This document shows positions 9,845-18,013 of a DNA stretch of 64,000 bases, in pieces; the first letter of the stretch is position 1, and each line of letters begins with the position of its first letter. The notes under the pieces were generated by a model. The model was given only the letters and a program-made list of their open reading frames with translations. It was not told where the DNA came from and did not search any database. This DNA comes from DASXKD01 sp963703605 (GTDB taxonomy: Bacteria; Actinomycetota; Actinomycetes; Streptosporangiales; Streptosporangiaceae). The stretch spans positions 1 to 64,000 of the forward strand of contig CAVPFC010000055.1 in the NCBI GenBank assembly GCA_963703605.1, written 5' to 3'. The position numbers were made by a program, and so were the translations under genes.

Positions 9845-10394
9845 CGCGCTGGCCAGGGAGAAGTCCAGCGAGATGGCGCTGCCGACGCTGATCGGCGCCG
9901 ACGGCAGGGCGGCGCTGCCGGCCTTCACCTGCCTGGACACGCTGGCCCGCTGGCGCGCCGGCGCTCGCCCGGTGCCGGTGCCCGCCACGCAGGTGTGGCG
10001 GTCCGGTGCGCAGGAGGCCAGCGCGGTCGTCATCGACGTCGCCGGGCCGGTGCCGTTCGCGGTGGACGGGGCCCGGCTGGCCGCGCTCGCCGAGGGCAGG
10101 CCCGCGCCGATGCCTTACCAGGACCCCGACGTGATGGAGCTGGTGCGCGGCCTGCTGGCCGGCGAGCCCGCGATCGCCGGATTCCGGCTGCTGCCCGGGC
10201 AGCAGGGCACCGACCTGACGCTCTGCCTGGTACCGGTGGCGGGCGCTACCGGGGCCGAGGTACGGGCGGCGGCGGGGCGGGCGAGCGCGGGCGTCGTGAC
10301 CGGCGCCGGTGACCGGGTCCGCCGTGGCATCGAGGTTGCGGTCACCGGGGAGGGGCATCCTCTGGGAGGATCGGCTTCATGCTCCGCTGGCTGA
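9845..10394 (+). CDS. SseB family protein, 5' truncated at the join
   Basis: The frame that enters from fungal DNA becomes a recognisable actinobacterial protein from about 9845. PTLIGADGRAALPAFTCLDTLARW and QEASAVVIDVAGPVPFAVDG are typical of the SseB N-terminal-domain proteins found beside aroC in actinomycetes. Roughly 50-80 N-terminal residues are missing; no start codon of its own is visible. The stop at 10392-10394 lies inside aroC, so the genes overlap by 16 bases. Cellular role is unknown. Confidence 0.65.
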
Positions 10395-11626
10395 CCGCAG
10401 GGGAATCGCACGGGCGCGCGCTCGTCGCGATATGCGAGGGGCTGCCCGCCGGCATCGAGGTGACCACCGCGGACGTGGCGGCGGGGCTGGCCAGGCGCAG
10501 GGCCGGGTACGGCCGGGGAGCCCGGATGAAGTTCGAGCAGGACGAGGCCGAGATCACCGGCGGGGTGCGGCACGGCCGGACGCTCGGCGGGCCCGTCGCG
10601 ATCCGCATCGCCAACACCGAGTGGCCGAAGTGGGAAACCGTGATGTCTGCCGACCCGGTGGCCGCGGGCGCGCTCGACGACCTCGCCCGCGCCGCGCCGC
10701 TCACCCGGCCGCGCCCCGGCCACGCCGATCTCGCCGGGATGCAGAAGTACGGGCACGACGACGCCCGGCCCGTGCTCGAGCGGGCGAGCGCACGCGAGAC
10801 GGCCGCGCGGGTGGCGCTCGGCGAGGTGGCCCGGCGGTACCTGCGCCAGGTGTTCGGCATCGAGATCGTGAGTCACGTCGTGGCGCTGGGGGCGGTGAGC
10901 GTCCCGGCGGGAACCGTGCCGGGCCCCGGCGATGGTGGCCTGGTCGACCGGGATCCGGTGCGCTGCCTGGACCCGGCGGTGAGCGCGCTGATGCAGGCGG
11001 AGGTCGACGCCGCGCGCACGGACGGTGACACCCTCGGCGGGGTGATCGAGGTGGTGGGTTACGGGCTGCCGCCCGGGCTCGGCAGCCACGTGCACTGGGA
11101 CCGGCGGCTGGACGGCCGGCTGGCCGCCGCGCTGATGAGCATCCACGCGATCAAGGGCGTCGAGGTCGGGGACGGGTTCGCGACCGCGCGCCGCCGTGGC
11201 TCGGCCGCGCACGACGAGATCGAGGGCTCCGGCAACGGGGTCCGGCGGCGGACCAACCGGGCGGGCGGAATCGAGGGCGGGATGACCACGGGAGAACCGC
11301 TGCGGCTGCGGGCCGCGATGAAGCCGATCTCGACGGTGCCCCGCGCGCTGGACACGGTCGACGTGGCCACCGGCGAGCCGGCCAAGGCCATCAACCAGCG
11401 CAGCGACGTCACCGCGGTGCCCGCCGCGGGCGTGGTCGCCGAGGCCATGACGGCGCTGGTGCTCGCGGACGCCGCCACGGAGAAGTTCGGCGGCGACTCG
11501 GTCGCCGAGGCCCGGCGCAACCTGCGCGGCTACCTGGGCGCGCTGGTGGTCCCGCCCCCCGCGCCGCTATCCGGCGCGCCTCCGGCCCGGCCAGGCGCAG
11601 CGCCCGCGAGGGGGGCAGACAGGTGA
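10379..11626 (+). CDS. aroC: Chorismate synthase
   Basis: The 415-residue product converts 5-enolpyruvylshikimate-3-phosphate to chorismate, the last shikimate-pathway step, using reduced FMN. The N-terminus MLRWLTAGESHGRAL is diagnostic. Other family signatures are RRRAGYGRGARMKFEQDEAEITGGVRHGRTLGGPVA (split across residues 35-75), RASARETAARVALGEVARRYL near 140, and the FMN-region sequence GGIEGGMTTGEPLRLRAAMKP near 300. It overlaps the SseB-like gene and overlaps aroK by four bases (stop and GTG start shared), so it opens a translationally coupled aro operon. A GGGAGGA motif sits upstream of ATG 10379. Confidence 0.97.
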   Translation: MLRWLTAGESHGRALVAICEGLPAGIEVTTADVAAGLARRRAGYGRGARMKFEQDEAEITGGVRHGRTLGGPVAIRIANTEWPKWETVMSADPVAAGALDDLARAAPLTRPRPGHADLAGMQKYGHDDARPVLERASARETAARVALGEVARRYLRQVFGIEIVSHVVALGAVSVPAGTVPGPGDGGLVDRDPVRCLDPAVSALMQAEVDAARTDGDTLGGVIEVVGYGLPPGLGSHVHWDRRLDGRLAAALMSIHAIKGVEVGDGFATARRRGSAAHDEIEGSGNGVRRRTNRAGGIEGGMTTGEPLRLRAAMKPISTVPRALDTVDVATGEPAKAINQRSDVTAVPAAGVVAEAMTALVLADAATEKFGGDSVAEARRNLRGYLGALVVPPPAPLSGAPPARPGAAPARGADR

Positions 11627-12234
11627 GCACCAGGCCCGTGGCCGTGCTGATCGGCCCGCCGGGCGCCGGCAAGTCCACCGTGGGGCCGCTGCTCGCCGCG
11701 CTGCTCGGGGCGGAGTTCACCGAGACCGACTCGCTGGTCGAGGCGGCGGCGGGCAAGCCGGTCAGCGACATCTTCGTCTCCGACGGGGAGCCGGTCTTCC
11801 GCGACATGGAACGCCGGGCGGTCGCCCAGGCGCTGGCCGGCCGCCCGGGAATCGTCGCGCTCGGTGGCGGGGCGGTGATGGACCCGGGTACCCAGGAACT
11901 GCTGGCCGAACACCGCGTGGTGTACCTGCAGACCGCGTTCACCTCGGCCGTGCGGCGGGTCGGCCTGGACACGCCGCGCCCGCTGCTGCTGCAAAACCCA
12001 CGGGCGCGGATGCGGGAGCTGCTCGACGAGCGGCTGCCGGTCTACGAGGCACTGGCCCGGATCACGGTGACCACCGACGACCGGGATCCGCAGGAGATCG
12101 CGGACGAGATCGCGGCCACGGTGACGGCGCGCATCGCCGCCGCGGCTGGCGAGGGCGCCGGGACCGGTGCCGGGGGAGACGCGGACCCCGAGCCCGTCTG
12201 GGCGAACGGGGACGAGGCGGACGCGGGTGCCTGA
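11623..12234 (+). CDS. aroK: Shikimate kinase
   Basis: The 203-residue product phosphorylates shikimate at the 3-hydroxyl with ATP. Visible motifs are the P-loop GPPGAGKST at about residues 12-20, the shikimate-binding TDSLVEAAAGKPVSDIF, the GDGEP-like SDGEPVFRDMERRAV, and GGGAVMDP. The GTG start overlaps the aroC stop, so coupling is expected. The last 35 or so residues are a Gly/Ala/acid-rich tail beyond the kinase fold. aroB follows after 27 bases. Confidence 0.95.
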   Translation: MSTRPVAVLIGPPGAGKSTVGPLLAALLGAEFTETDSLVEAAAGKPVSDIFVSDGEPVFRDMERRAVAQALAGRPGIVALGGGAVMDPGTQELLAEHRVVYLQTAFTSAVRRVGLDTPRPLLLQNPRARMRELLDERLPVYEALARITVTTDDRDPQEIADEIAATVTARIAAAAGEGAGTGAGGDADPEPVWANGDEADAGA

Positions 12235-12261
12235 CCGCCCGCACCGCGCCGCGGGGGAGCG

Positions 12262-13338
12262 GTGACCGCGACCAGGATCACGGTCGGGGGGAAGCACCCG
12301 TATCAGGTCGTCATCGGCACCGGGGTGCTCGGCGAGCTGTCGTTGCTGGTCGGGGCCGTGCGCACGGTCGTCGTCATTCACCCCGAGGGCCTGGAGGAGA
12401 TCGCCCGCCCGGTGTGCGGCGCGCTTACCGGGGCCGGTTACCTGGTGCACGCCGAGCCGGTCCCGCCGGGGGAGGCCGCCAAGCAGATCGCGGTGGCCAC
12501 GCGGCTCTGGTCGCGGCTGGCCGCGCACGGGGTCACCCGCAGCGACGCCATCGTCGGGGTCGGCGGCGGTGCCACCACGGACCTGGCCGGCTTCGTGGCC
12601 GCCACCTGGCTGCGCGGCGTCCGGGTGATCCTGGTGCCGACGACGCTGCTGGCGGTCAGCGACGCGGCCATCGGCGGCAAGACCGCGGTCAACACGCCCG
12701 AGGGCAAGAACCTGGTGGGCGTGTTCCACCAGCCGGCCGGGGTGCTGGCCGACCTGGCCACGCTGGAGTCGCTGCCCACCGCGGACTACGTCAGCGGCCT
12801 GGCCGAGGTGATCAAGGCCGGGTTCATCGCCGATCCGGTCATCCTTGACCTGATCGAGGCCGACCCCGGCGGCGCCGTGGTGCCGCACGGCACGCACGCC
12901 AGGGAACTGGTGGAGCGGGCGGTCCGGATGAAGGCCGAGGTGGTCACCAAGGATCTGCGGGAGGCCGGGCGCCGGGAGATCCTCAACTACGGCCACACGC
13001 TCGGGCACGCCATCGAACGGGTGGAGGACTACCGGATCCGGCACGGGGAAGCGGTCTCGATCGGCATGGTCTACGCCGCCGAGCTGGCCCGGCTCGCGGG
13101 CCGGCTGGACGAGGGCACCGTGCGCCGGCACCGCGGCGTGCTGGCGAGCGTGGGGCTGCCGACCAGCTACCTGGCCGGCGCCTGGCCCGCGCTGCGGGAG
13201 GCGATGGCGGTGGACAAGAAGTCGCGCGGCGCGGCGCTGCGGTTCGTGGTGCTGGACGGCCTCGGGCAGCCCGCGATCCTGGCCAGCCCGCCGGAGGAGA
13301 TGCTCGCGCGGGCGTACGCGGAGGTGACGACCCGGTGA
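12262..13338 (+). CDS. aroB: 3-dehydroquinate synthase
   Basis: The 358-residue product converts DAHP to 3-dehydroquinate with NAD and a divalent metal. NAD-site motif GVGGGATTDLAGFVAATWLRGV (residues about 95-116), the LVPTTLLAVSDAAIGGKTAVN region and EGKNLVGVFHQP are present, as are the metal ligands in AEVIKAG and NYGHTLGHAIE. The GTG start follows GGGGGAGCG. Its stop overlaps the GTG of aroQ by four bases. The gene order aroC-aroK-aroB-aroQ is the common actinobacterial cluster. Confidence 0.96.
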   Translation: MTATRITVGGKHPYQVVIGTGVLGELSLLVGAVRTVVVIHPEGLEEIARPVCGALTGAGYLVHAEPVPPGEAAKQIAVATRLWSRLAAHGVTRSDAIVGVGGGATTDLAGFVAATWLRGVRVILVPTTLLAVSDAAIGGKTAVNTPEGKNLVGVFHQPAGVLADLATLESLPTADYVSGLAEVIKAGFIADPVILDLIEADPGGAVVPHGTHARELVERAVRMKAEVVTKDLREAGRREILNYGHTLGHAIERVEDYRIRHGEAVSIGMVYAAELARLAGRLDEGTVRRHRGVLASVGLPTSYLAGAWPALREAMAVDKKSRGAALRFVVLDGLGQPAILASPPEEMLARAYAEVTTR

Positions 13339-13775
13339 CGCAGGTGCTCGTGCTCAACGGCCCGAACCTGGGCCGCCTCGGCTCCCGTGAGCCCGACGTG
13401 TACGGCACGGTGGACTTCGAGGGTCTCGCCGAGGCCTGCCGCGCGGCGGGCCGCGACCTCGGGCTTGGCGTGGACGTCCGGCAGACCGACGACGAGGCCG
13501 AGCTCATCGGCTGGGTCCACGAAGCGGCCGACCTGAAGCTGCCGGTGGTGCTGAACCCGGCCGCGTTCACGCACTACTCCTACGCCCTGCGCGACGCGCT
13601 CGCGATGCGCACCGCGCCGCTGGTCGAGGTGCACATCAGCAACCCGGCGGCCCGCGAGCGATTCCGGCACACCTCGGTGGTGGCCGCGGTAGCGGACGGG
13701 ACCATCGCCGGGTTCGGGCTGCTGTCCTATCAGCTCGCGCTGCGGGCCATCGCGGCGCTTGTTACTTCGAAGTAG
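13335..13775 (+). CDS. aroQ: 3-dehydroquinate dehydratase, type II
   Basis: The 146-residue size fits the type II enzyme, a dodecamer that dehydrates 3-dehydroquinate. It starts VLVLNGPNLGRLGSREPDVYG, holding the conserved Asn and the catalytic Tyr. LNPAAFTHYSYALRDAL includes the active-site region, and VEVHISNPAARERFRHTS carries the conserved His and Arg. The frame overlaps aroB by four bases. It ends the aro operon; the next gene starts about 100 bases on. Confidence 0.95.
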   Translation: MTQVLVLNGPNLGRLGSREPDVYGTVDFEGLAEACRAAGRDLGLGVDVRQTDDEAELIGWVHEAADLKLPVVLNPAAFTHYSYALRDALAMRTAPLVEVHISNPAARERFRHTSVVAAVADGTIAGFGLLSYQLALRAIAALVTSK

Positions 13776-13878
13776 CCTCGTTGCTGACGCCCCGCGTGGG
13801 CGGCGGTTACCCTCGACGCACGAATTGCATGCATTACGCCAGGCGGCGGCGAGCCGTCACTGCGAAAGGCCGGTCACC

Positions 13879-14928
13879 ATGCGCATTGGGATGTCGCTGA
13901 ACTACGCGGGCGGGTTCGCGGAGACGGTGGAGGAGCTCGCCGACTACGAGAAGGCGGGGCTGGATATCGTCTTCGTGCCCGAGGCGTACAGCTTCGACGC
14001 GGTCAGCCAGCTTGGCTTCATCGCCGCTAAGACCGAGCGGCTGGAGATCGCCTCGGGGATCTTCCAGCTCTACTCGCGCACCCCGGCGCTGACCGCGATG
14101 ACCGCGGCCGGGCTCGACTACGTGTCCAACGGCCGGTTCACGCTCGGCATCGGCGCGTCCGGGCCGCAGGTGATCGAAGGCTGGCACGGCGTGCCCTACG
14201 ACGCGCCGCTTGGCCGGACCAGGGAGATCATCGAGATCTGCCGGATGGTGTGGCGCCGCGAGCGGCTCGTCTATGACGGCAGGTACTACAAGCTGCCGCT
14301 GCCGCCCGGGCAGGGGACCGGGCTCGGCAAGCCGCTGAAGCTGATCAACCACCCGGTCCGGGAACGGATCCCGATCTTCGTGGCCGGGATGGGGCCGAAG
14401 AACGTGGAGATGATCGCCGAGCTGGCCGAGGGCTGGGAACCGATCTTCTACTTCCCCGAGCGGGCCGCCTCGGTGTGGGCCGCGCCGCTGGCGGCCGGGC
14501 GGGCCCGCCGGGATCCGTCGCTGCCGCCGCTCGACGTGGTGGCGCAGGCGGGCCTGGCGATCGGCGACGACGTGGGCGCCTACCTCGAGCTTGGCCGGCC
14601 CTTGCTGGCCCTGTACATCGGCGGCATGGGCCCGCACCGGGACAAGGGCAGCAACTTCTACTACGAGCTCGCGGTGCGGTACGGCTTCGAGCAGCAGGCG
14701 CAGCGGATCCAGGACGCCTACACCGGCGGCCGCAAGGACGAGGCGGCCGCGCTGGTCCCGGCCGAGCTGCTGGCGGGGATCTCGCTGATCGGCCCGGAGG
14801 GGCATGTCGCCGGGCGCCTGGCCGCGCTGAAGGAGTCCGGCGTCACCACGCTCAACGTGACCCCGCTCGCCGAAACCCACGCCGACCGGGTGCACCTGAT
14901 CGAACGCGTCCGCGACCTGGCCGGCTGA
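13879..14928 (+). CDS. LLM-class F420-dependent oxidoreductase
   Basis: A 349-residue luciferase-like TIM-barrel protein. It has the family start MRIGMSLNYAGGFAETVEELADYEKAGLDIVFV, then AAKTERLEIASGIFQLYSRTPALTAMTAAGLDYVSNGRFTLGIGASGPQVIEGWHGV (in parts) and IPIFVAGMGPKNVEMIAELAEGW. In actinobacteria such proteins usually use coenzyme F420; the substrate cannot be told. ATG 13879 is chosen because homology begins there. It lies about 100 bases after aroQ and is closed by a strong hairpin at 14929. Confidence 0.88.
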   Translation: MRIGMSLNYAGGFAETVEELADYEKAGLDIVFVPEAYSFDAVSQLGFIAAKTERLEIASGIFQLYSRTPALTAMTAAGLDYVSNGRFTLGIGASGPQVIEGWHGVPYDAPLGRTREIIEICRMVWRRERLVYDGRYYKLPLPPGQGTGLGKPLKLINHPVRERIPIFVAGMGPKNVEMIAELAEGWEPIFYFPERAASVWAAPLAAGRARRDPSLPPLDVVAQAGLAIGDDVGAYLELGRPLLALYIGGMGPHRDKGSNFYYELAVRYGFEQQAQRIQDAYTGGRKDEAAALVPAELLAGISLIGPEGHVAGRLAALKESGVTTLNVTPLAETHADRVHLIERVRDLAG

Positions 14929-14966
14929 CGCCAAGGTCCCGTGCCCGAGGGCACGGGACCTTGGCG
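14929..14966. terminator. Bidirectional hairpin terminator
   Basis: A perfect 18-base inverted repeat (arms CGCCAAGGTCCCGTGCCC and its complement) starts immediately after the TGA of the oxidoreductase. It lies between convergent genes, so it can serve both strands. There is no T-run, which is usual in high-GC actinomycetes. Confidence 0.85.
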
Positions 14967-14974
14967 CCAGCGGA

Positions 14975-15940
14975 TTACACCGACTTCTGGTAAGCGCGGA
15001 ACATCAGTATCGACAGGGCCGTGACCGCGATGGCGAGCGCGGCCAGGCCGCCGCCCTGGAGCGCCACGCGGGACCAGTCGGGGTTCGCGCTCATCGCGGA
15101 GCGGCCCGCCTCCAGCGCCCAGTTGACCGGGTTGCAGTTCGCCACGACCCGCATCCAGTGCGGCATCAGCGACTCGGCCATGAACGCGGTGGACAGGAAC
15201 GTGAGCGGGAGCAGCAGGAACGAGTTGATCCCGATGATCGTCTCCCGCTGCCTGGCCAGCATGCCCACCGTGTTCGAGAAGGCGCTGAACACGATCGCGA
15301 CCAGCACCGAGGCGGCGATCAGGACCAGCAGGCCGGTGACGCCACCGGCGTAGTGGGCGCCGCCCGCCAGGCCGAGCAGCACGATGATGATCGACTGGAG
15401 CGCGGTGATCATGGCCTGGAGCACGGCCGAGGCGTTGATGATCGCCGAGCGGTGCAGCGGCAGCACCAGGAACCGGTCCATGATGCCCCGGTCGATCTCC
15501 TCGAGCACGGTCATGCCGCTCCACATGCTGGCCGACAGCGCGCTCATGATCACGACGCCGGGCACCAGGTAGTCCAGGTAGGACGGGGCTCCGAAACCGG
15601 GCAGCTCGACCACCTTGCGGAACAGCGAGCCGAACAGGAACAGCCAGATCACCGGCTGGATCAGCATGATGGCCACGTAGGCGGGCTGGCGGGTTATCGC
15701 CTTGAGCTGGCGCCCGGTCATCCAGGCGGTGTGCGCGGCGACGCTCAGCACGTTGCCTCCCTCGCGGGACGTCGTGCCGGAGGCGCGCCAGAAAGCGGGG
15801 CGCTGGCTTCGGGAGGCAGCGGGGCCCGTGGGGCGTCCCCGCGGGGCGGCAGAGTCTCGGCGCCAGGACGCCGCCGGCCCTGCGGCGTTCGGGTCGGCAC
15901 CTGCGGCGTTCTCCTGCGGGTCGGTTGTCAGCTGGCTCAT
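14975..15940 (-). CDS. ABC-2 type transporter permease (DrrB-like)
   Basis: The membrane part has about six hydrophobic helices: AIMLIQPVIWLFLFGSLF, YLVPGVVIMSALSAS, VLQAMITALQSIIIVLLGLA, VLIAASVLVAIVFSAF, SFLLLPLTFLSTAF and LAALAIAVTALSILMFRAY. The ABC-2 signature region reads NPVNWALEAGRSAM. It partners the ATPase upstream, whose stop overlaps this ATG as ATGA with a GGAGG before it. An alternative GTG start at 15751 with GGGAGG upstream gives a 258-residue protein, the usual size. The extra 63 residues are low-complexity and contain a genomic repeat. The substrate is probably a lipid or drug. Confidence 0.85.
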   Translation of the reverse strand: MSQLTTDPQENAAGADPNAAGPAASWRRDSAAPRGRPTGPAASRSQRPAFWRASGTTSREGGNVLSVAAHTAWMTGRQLKAITRQPAYVAIMLIQPVIWLFLFGSLFRKVVELPGFGAPSYLDYLVPGVVIMSALSASMWSGMTVLEEIDRGIMDRFLVLPLHRSAIINASAVLQAMITALQSIIIVLLGLAGGAHYAGGVTGLLVLIAASVLVAIVFSAFSNTVGMLARQRETIIGINSFLLLPLTFLSTAFMAESLMPHWMRVVANCNPVNWALEAGRSAMSANPDWSRVALQGGGLAALAIAVTALSILMFRAYQKSV

Positions 15941-16977
15941 CGGGATCCTCCGGAAAGTGCCGGGGCGGCATGGGACTGGTCGGCTTCGGCGAAGCGGCGG
16001 CCCGCGTAGCGCAGGTACACGTCGTCGAGCGAGGGGCGGGCAACCGTGGCGGCCCGGACCGGGATGCCGGCGACCTCCAGCGCGGCGAGCACGCTGGGGA
16101 CGGCGGTCGCGCCCTCATCGGCGCGGGCGTCCACGTTGTTTCCGTCCACCCGGATCTCGCGGACGCCGGCCACCGGGGCCAGCGCGGCGAGCACGTGCTC
16201 GCGCGCGGTGTGGCCGGCCAGTTCGAGGTGCACCGCGTCGCCGTGCAGCTCGCCCTTGAGCTCGTCGGGCGTGCCCGCGGCGACGATCCGGCCCTTGTCG
16301 ACGATGGCCAGCTGGCTGGCCAGCCGGTCAGCTTCCTCCAGGTAGTGCGTGGTGAGCAGGATCGTCAGCCCTTCGGCCGCGGACAGCCGGGCGATCTCCT
16401 CCCACATGGCCGAGCGGGACTCCGGGTCGAGCCCGGCGGTGGGCTCGTCCAGGAAGAGGACCGTCGGCTGGTGAATCAGGCCCATCACCACGTCGAGCCG
16501 GCGCTGCATGCCGCCGGAGTAGGTGCGCAGGCGCCGGCCAGCGGCGTCCGCCAGGCCGAACCGGCCGAGCAGCTCGTCGGCGCAGCGGGCCAGCTCGCGG
16601 CCGCGCAGGCCCTGGATCCGGCCGGAGAGCAGGACGTTCTCCCGCCCGGTGGCCACCGGATCGGCGCCGCTGCGCTGGGCGACGACCCCGATCCTGTGCC
16701 GCACCTGGGCGGCCCGGGCGCGGACGTCGAGGCCGGCCACGGTAGCGGTGCCCGAGTCGGCCTGGGCGAGGGTGGTGAGGATCTTGACGGTGGTGGACTT
16801 GCCGGCGCCGTTCGGGCCGAGCAGCCCGAACACCGTCCCGGCCGGGACAACGAAGCTGATCCCGTCGAGGGCGCGGACGCCCTTGGGGTAGGTCTTGACG
16901 AGGTCGTGCACCTCGATCGCCGGCGCCGTGGCCGCGCCGGAGCGACCGGGTGCCGACATGGTGGCATCCATGGTCAT
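15937..16977 (-). CDS. ABC transporter ATP-binding protein (daunorubicin-resistance type)
   Basis: The 346-residue ATPase shows Walker A GPNGAGKST, Q-loop in VVAQRSGAD, signature YSGGMQRRLD, Walker B VLFLDEPTAGLDPESR and the switch His in LLTTHYLEEADRL. The C-terminal roughly 100 residues are the extra domain typical of DrrA-like exporters. ATG 16977 (MTMDATMS) has GGGAG nine or ten bases upstream, and is preferred over the in-frame start at 17052. It follows padR in the same direction, separated by a hairpin, and overlaps the permease. The PadR product probably controls both. Confidence 0.92.
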   Translation of the reverse strand: MTMDATMSAPGRSGAATAPAIEVHDLVKTYPKGVRALDGISFVVPAGTVFGLLGPNGAGKSTTVKILTTLAQADSGTATVAGLDVRARAAQVRHRIGVVAQRSGADPVATGRENVLLSGRIQGLRGRELARCADELLGRFGLADAAGRRLRTYSGGMQRRLDVVMGLIHQPTVLFLDEPTAGLDPESRSAMWEEIARLSAAEGLTILLTTHYLEEADRLASQLAIVDKGRIVAAGTPDELKGELHGDAVHLELAGHTAREHVLAALAPVAGVREIRVDGNNVDARADEGATAVPSVLAALEVAGIPVRAATVARPSLDDVYLRYAGRRFAEADQSHAAPALSGGSR

Positions 16978-17093
16978 GATGGCTTTCTCCCTGATGGTCG
17001 GCTGTGTGCACCGGTCCGCGAGGGAGCAGCCAAGTACTCTTGGAGTGCTCACTCGATCTGGTCTTGCTCCTACGGGACCGGTTCGGGGGATTC

Positions 17094-17132
17094 GGCCCCC
17101 GGCCCAGGTGTTGGCGCACCGTGCCGGGGGCC
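17094..17132. terminator. Inverted repeat between padR and the ABC genes
   Basis: Perfect 10-base arms GGCCCCCGGC and GCCGGGGGCC are separated by 19 bases. The repeat sits just downstream of the padR stop on the minus strand. It may act as a partial terminator or an mRNA processing stem within the operon. Confidence 0.5.
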
Positions 17133-17146
17133 GGCTTTCGTCATGA

Positions 17147-17824
17147 TCAGCCGGGCTTGCCGCCTCCCTTCAGTTCCTCCTTGAGCGCCTCCAGGGCGGC
17201 GGTGTCCACCACCCAGTCGGGTATCTCACCGGTCTCGAGGACCTGCCGCCACGCGTCCTGGCCCTCCAGCGTCCCCGCCTCCAGCTCGTCGGCCAGGTCG
17301 CGCACCCAGGCCAGCTCGGCATCCCGCATGGCGAGGCTGTACTCGCTCTCGATCAGCAGCAGCCGGGGCAGGCCTGCCCGCTTCGCCGCCTCGAGCATGA
17401 CGCGCTCTTCGGCGATCTGTCTCTCCACGGCGCGGGTCCGCAGCCGGAGCAGGTCAAGGACCGTGTCGGGATGGAGCACCGGCAGCAGCGACAGCGCCGC
17501 CTCGAACTGCGGGTACTCCTTGACCGGCGTGGACAGCAGCTCGGACATCCAGGCGTCGAGCTTGACCCGGCCGGTGTCGGTCAGCTGGTACACGGTGCGC
17601 TCGGGCCGGCGGCCTTCGCGGCGCGCCTCCATGGCCTCGATGAGCCCGTGCTTGGCGAGGTTGTCCACGACCGTGTACAGCGAGCCGTAGTTCAGCTTGA
17701 TGCTGTGCTCCTTGCCGCGCTCGCGCATGGTCGAGGCCATCTCGTAGGGATGCATCGGCCGTTCGTGCAGGCACGCGAGCACGGCGAGTGCCAGCGGGTT
17801 CGACGTCGCCCGTCCTGTCGGCAT
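17147..17824 (-). CDS. PadR family transcriptional regulator
   Basis: The 225-residue product has the PadR winged helix (LAVLACLHERPMHPYEMASTMRERG, then LNYGSLYTVVDNLAKHGLIEA and GRRPERTVYQLTDTGRVKL) in residues 10-85. A C-terminal alpha-helical dimerisation domain follows. Such proteins repress neighbouring drug or lipid exporters and release DNA on ligand binding. ATG 17824 has GAGAGGAG upstream. The frame stays open far upstream because of high GC, but that extension overlaps pepQ antisense and is not coding. An inverted repeat 35-65 bases upstream is a likely self-operator. Confidence 0.92.
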   Translation of the reverse strand: MPTGRATSNPLALAVLACLHERPMHPYEMASTMRERGKEHSIKLNYGSLYTVVDNLAKHGLIEAMEARREGRRPERTVYQLTDTGRVKLDAWMSELLSTPVKEYPQFEAALSLLPVLHPDTVLDLLRLRTRAVERQIAEERVMLEAAKRAGLPRLLLIESEYSLAMRDAELAWVRDLADELEAGTLEGQDAWRQVLETGEIPDWVVDTAALEALKEELKGGGKPG

Positions 17825-17858
17825 CGCGTGCTCCTCTCGCCTCGTATTCAGTACCCGT

Positions 17859-17889
17859 TGTCGTATATCCGGTGACGAGTATACGGACA
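17859..17889. promoter_or_regulatory. Inverted repeat, candidate PadR operator
   Basis: TGTCGTATA and TATACGGACA form near-perfect arms around a 12-base spacer, with GTATA/TATAC at the core. It lies between the divergent padR and pepQ genes, in the position expected for autoregulation. PadR proteins commonly bind AT-rich dyads of this kind. The link is inferred. Confidence 0.55.
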
Positions 17890-18013
17890 CGGCTATCCGG
17901 CCGCAAGTATCTTTTGGCGCGGGGCGGCGGGCCGAGGCAGACATGGGGCGGGGTGGCGGAGCCGAGGCAAGCACCGCGTTTCTAGCCCCGCCGCAGCGGC
18001 ATAGGGTCGGGGG

